DNA of 64,000 nucleotides, taken from contig JAEPOM010000001.1 in assembly GCA_017642885.1 (NCBI GenBank), positions 186,001 through 250,000 of the forward strand. Reading direction: 5' to 3'. Below the pieces are notes generated by a model. The model had not been told where the DNA came from and did not search any database. It saw only the letters and a list, made by a program, of their open reading frames with translations. Within the stretch, counting starts at the first letter, position 1, and each line of letters starts with the position of its first letter. The stretch is from Henriciella sp. (lineage in GTDB: Bacteria; Pseudomonadota; Alphaproteobacteria; Caulobacterales; Hyphomonadaceae). Below are positions 63,049-64,000 of the stretch, in pieces. The position numbers and the translations under genes are program-made.

Positions 63049-64000
63049 TTAAGACACCATTTTCAGACTGGGCGGTTCGTCCTGCACCAGGCGCGGTTTG
63101 CCGAGCCAGTATCCCTGGATCGTATCCGCGCCGAGCAAAGCAATGCGACGCGCCGCCTGCTCGGTTTCGATCCCTTCGACGCAGGACTCAAGTCCGAGCT
63201 GCTTCGCCAAACGAATGGCGGCGAGCAGAATGCTTTTACTCTGAGTGCTCTTGTCAGACTTCTGGACGAAGCTTTGATCGATTTTCAGTTTGTCGAGCGG
63301 CAGCGTATCCAGCATAGAAAGCGATGAATAGCCGGTGCCAAAATCGTCCAGCGCGATAGCGAAACCCAGCTCGCGCGCCTGACGGAGGATCGCGACGTTG
63401 CGATCAACGTTTCGGAACGCTACCTCTTCCGTGATCTCTATCGTGATCGCATGCGGGCGGACGTCGTGACGCTCGAGAATACGAAGCAGCGATTCCAGGA
63501 AATCCGAAGCTACAAGCTGCGCTGGCGAAACATTGATGGCCAGCTTTTGGTCGGTCAGGTTCAGCTTGGTAAGGGCTTCATCCAGCGTGACCCAGAGGAT
63601 CTCGTTTAGCAGGCCCAGCTTTTCAGCGATCGGGATAAAGTCTTTTGGACTCGGGTCGCGTTCAAATCCGCTATTGGTCCAGCGTGTCAGCAATTCATAA
63701 GCGACAACATCCAGCGAGTGAGCGTTGGCAATCGGTTGGACGGCGGCGCGGATTTGGCCATTCTTGATGGCGGATTTCAGTTCCATTTCGAGCGTTGAGC
63801 TGGCGATCGCGTCATTGTCGACAAGCGGATTGAACTTCGCCCAGTGCGTATTGGCGCTTTTTGCCCGCCGCATTGCCGTGTCGGCGGCTCTTAGAAGACC
63901 AGAAAGGGATTGCTCGACGGTCTGACCATGCGCATAGCCGATCGAGGCGCCAATTGGGATTACGCCCGACTCCCAACGCATGTCCTGCGTGATCTGGGCG
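63049..64000 (-). CDS. GGDEF-EAL protein, partial (cut by window end)
   Basis: The 3' part of a diguanylate cyclase/phosphodiesterase-type gene. The visible N-terminal part (A-S-I-G-Y-A, then A-A-D-T-A-M-R-R-A-K) is the end of a GGDEF domain; the active-site loop is off the window. The EAL domain has the signature as Y-E-L-L-T-R, N-V-S-P as metal-ligand loop, the D-D-F-G-T-G motif, K-I-D-Q-S-F and a final E-G-I-E, so phosphodiesterase activity is plausible even though the first motif reads E-L-L. The frame stays open to base 64000, so the start is beyond the window. Confidence 0.92.
   Translation of the reverse strand, partial: AQITQDMRWESGVIPIGASIGYAHGQTVEQSLSGLLRAADTAMRRAKSANTHWAKFNPLVDNDAIASSTLEMELKSAIKNGQIRAAVQPIANAHSLDVVAYELLTRWTNSGFERDPSPKDFIPIAEKLGLLNEILWVTLDEALTKLNLTDQKLAINVSPAQLVASDFLESLLRILERHDVRPHAITIEITEEVAFRNVDRNVAILRQARELGFAIALDDFGTGYSSLSMLDTLPLDKLKIDQSFVQKSDKSTQSKSILLAAIRLAKQLGLESCVEGIETEQAARRIALLGADTIQGYWLGKPRLVQDEPPSLKMVS

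Overview
The window reads as one contiguous chromosomal segment of a GC-rich alphaproteobacterium. The best fit is the stalked, budding marine group around Hyphomonadaceae/Maricaulaceae. This placement is an inference from gene content: class I lysyl-tRNA synthetase, class II DAHP synthase, a TipF-like degenerate EAL protein, a DUF3035 lipoprotein next to lspA-ileS-ribF, many lipoproteins and M16 peptidases, and a complete mreBCD-mrdA-rodA block. No rRNA, confident tRNA, insertion sequence, prophage or CRISPR array was seen, and no gap between genes exceeds 300 bases.

Layout. 1-2.6 kb: three consecutive YceI-type genes, the third fused to a cytochrome b561 domain. 2.7-6.5 kb: VIT1-family transporter, tRNA threonylcarbamoyladenosine synthesis, an FAD-linked 2-hydroxyacid dehydrogenase and a YedK/HMCES-type DNA-crosslink sensor. 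6.6-11.4 kb: a sugar dehydrogenase/aminotransferase pair, an MDR reductase and two unknown genes. 11.5-14.6 kb: HU, a MATE exporter and class II DAHP synthase. 14.7-16.0 kb: a TIR-ParA fusion protein, the strongest candidate for an undescribed system. 16-26 kb, minus strand: BCCT transporter, two M16 peptidases, DUF3035 lipoprotein, lspA, ileS, ribF, a MaoC hydratase and a HAD phosphatase. 26.9-30 kb: TipF-like protein and a marR/nitroreductase operon. 30-37.8 kb: a candidate structured RNA, a degenerate metallo-beta-lactamase lipoprotein, FAH hydrolase, a GmrSD-like DUF262 protein, proline iminopeptidase, a delta-class carbonic anhydrase and an NSS transporter. 37.9-43.5 kb: rodA, mrdA, mreD, mreC, mreB. 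43.7-51.4 kb: leuA with a leucine-rich leader peptide, small enzymes, an alkylsulfatase and an XRE/membrane-protein pair. 51.6-56.6 kb: lysS, a small P-loop kinase, a hydrolase and a glycosyltransferase. 56.6-62.1 kb: infC-rpmI-rplT-pheS-(unknown)-pheT. The window ends with a voltage-gated-type K+ channel and a truncated GGDEF-EAL gene.

Themes. Housekeeping translation genes are interleaved with regulated leaders: a leu leader peptide ahead of leuA, an AUA start codon for infC, and a terminator ending directly at the pheS start codon. Cell-envelope functions dominate the rest: elongasome, lipoprotein processing, several lipoproteins and periplasmic peptidases. Possible defence-related genes (TIR-ParA, DUF262/DUF1524) stand alone among housekeeping genes and not in an island. 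Several start sites were moved from the longest open frame on the basis of Shine-Dalgarno spacing, signal peptides or catalytic N-termini; these are explained in the entries.
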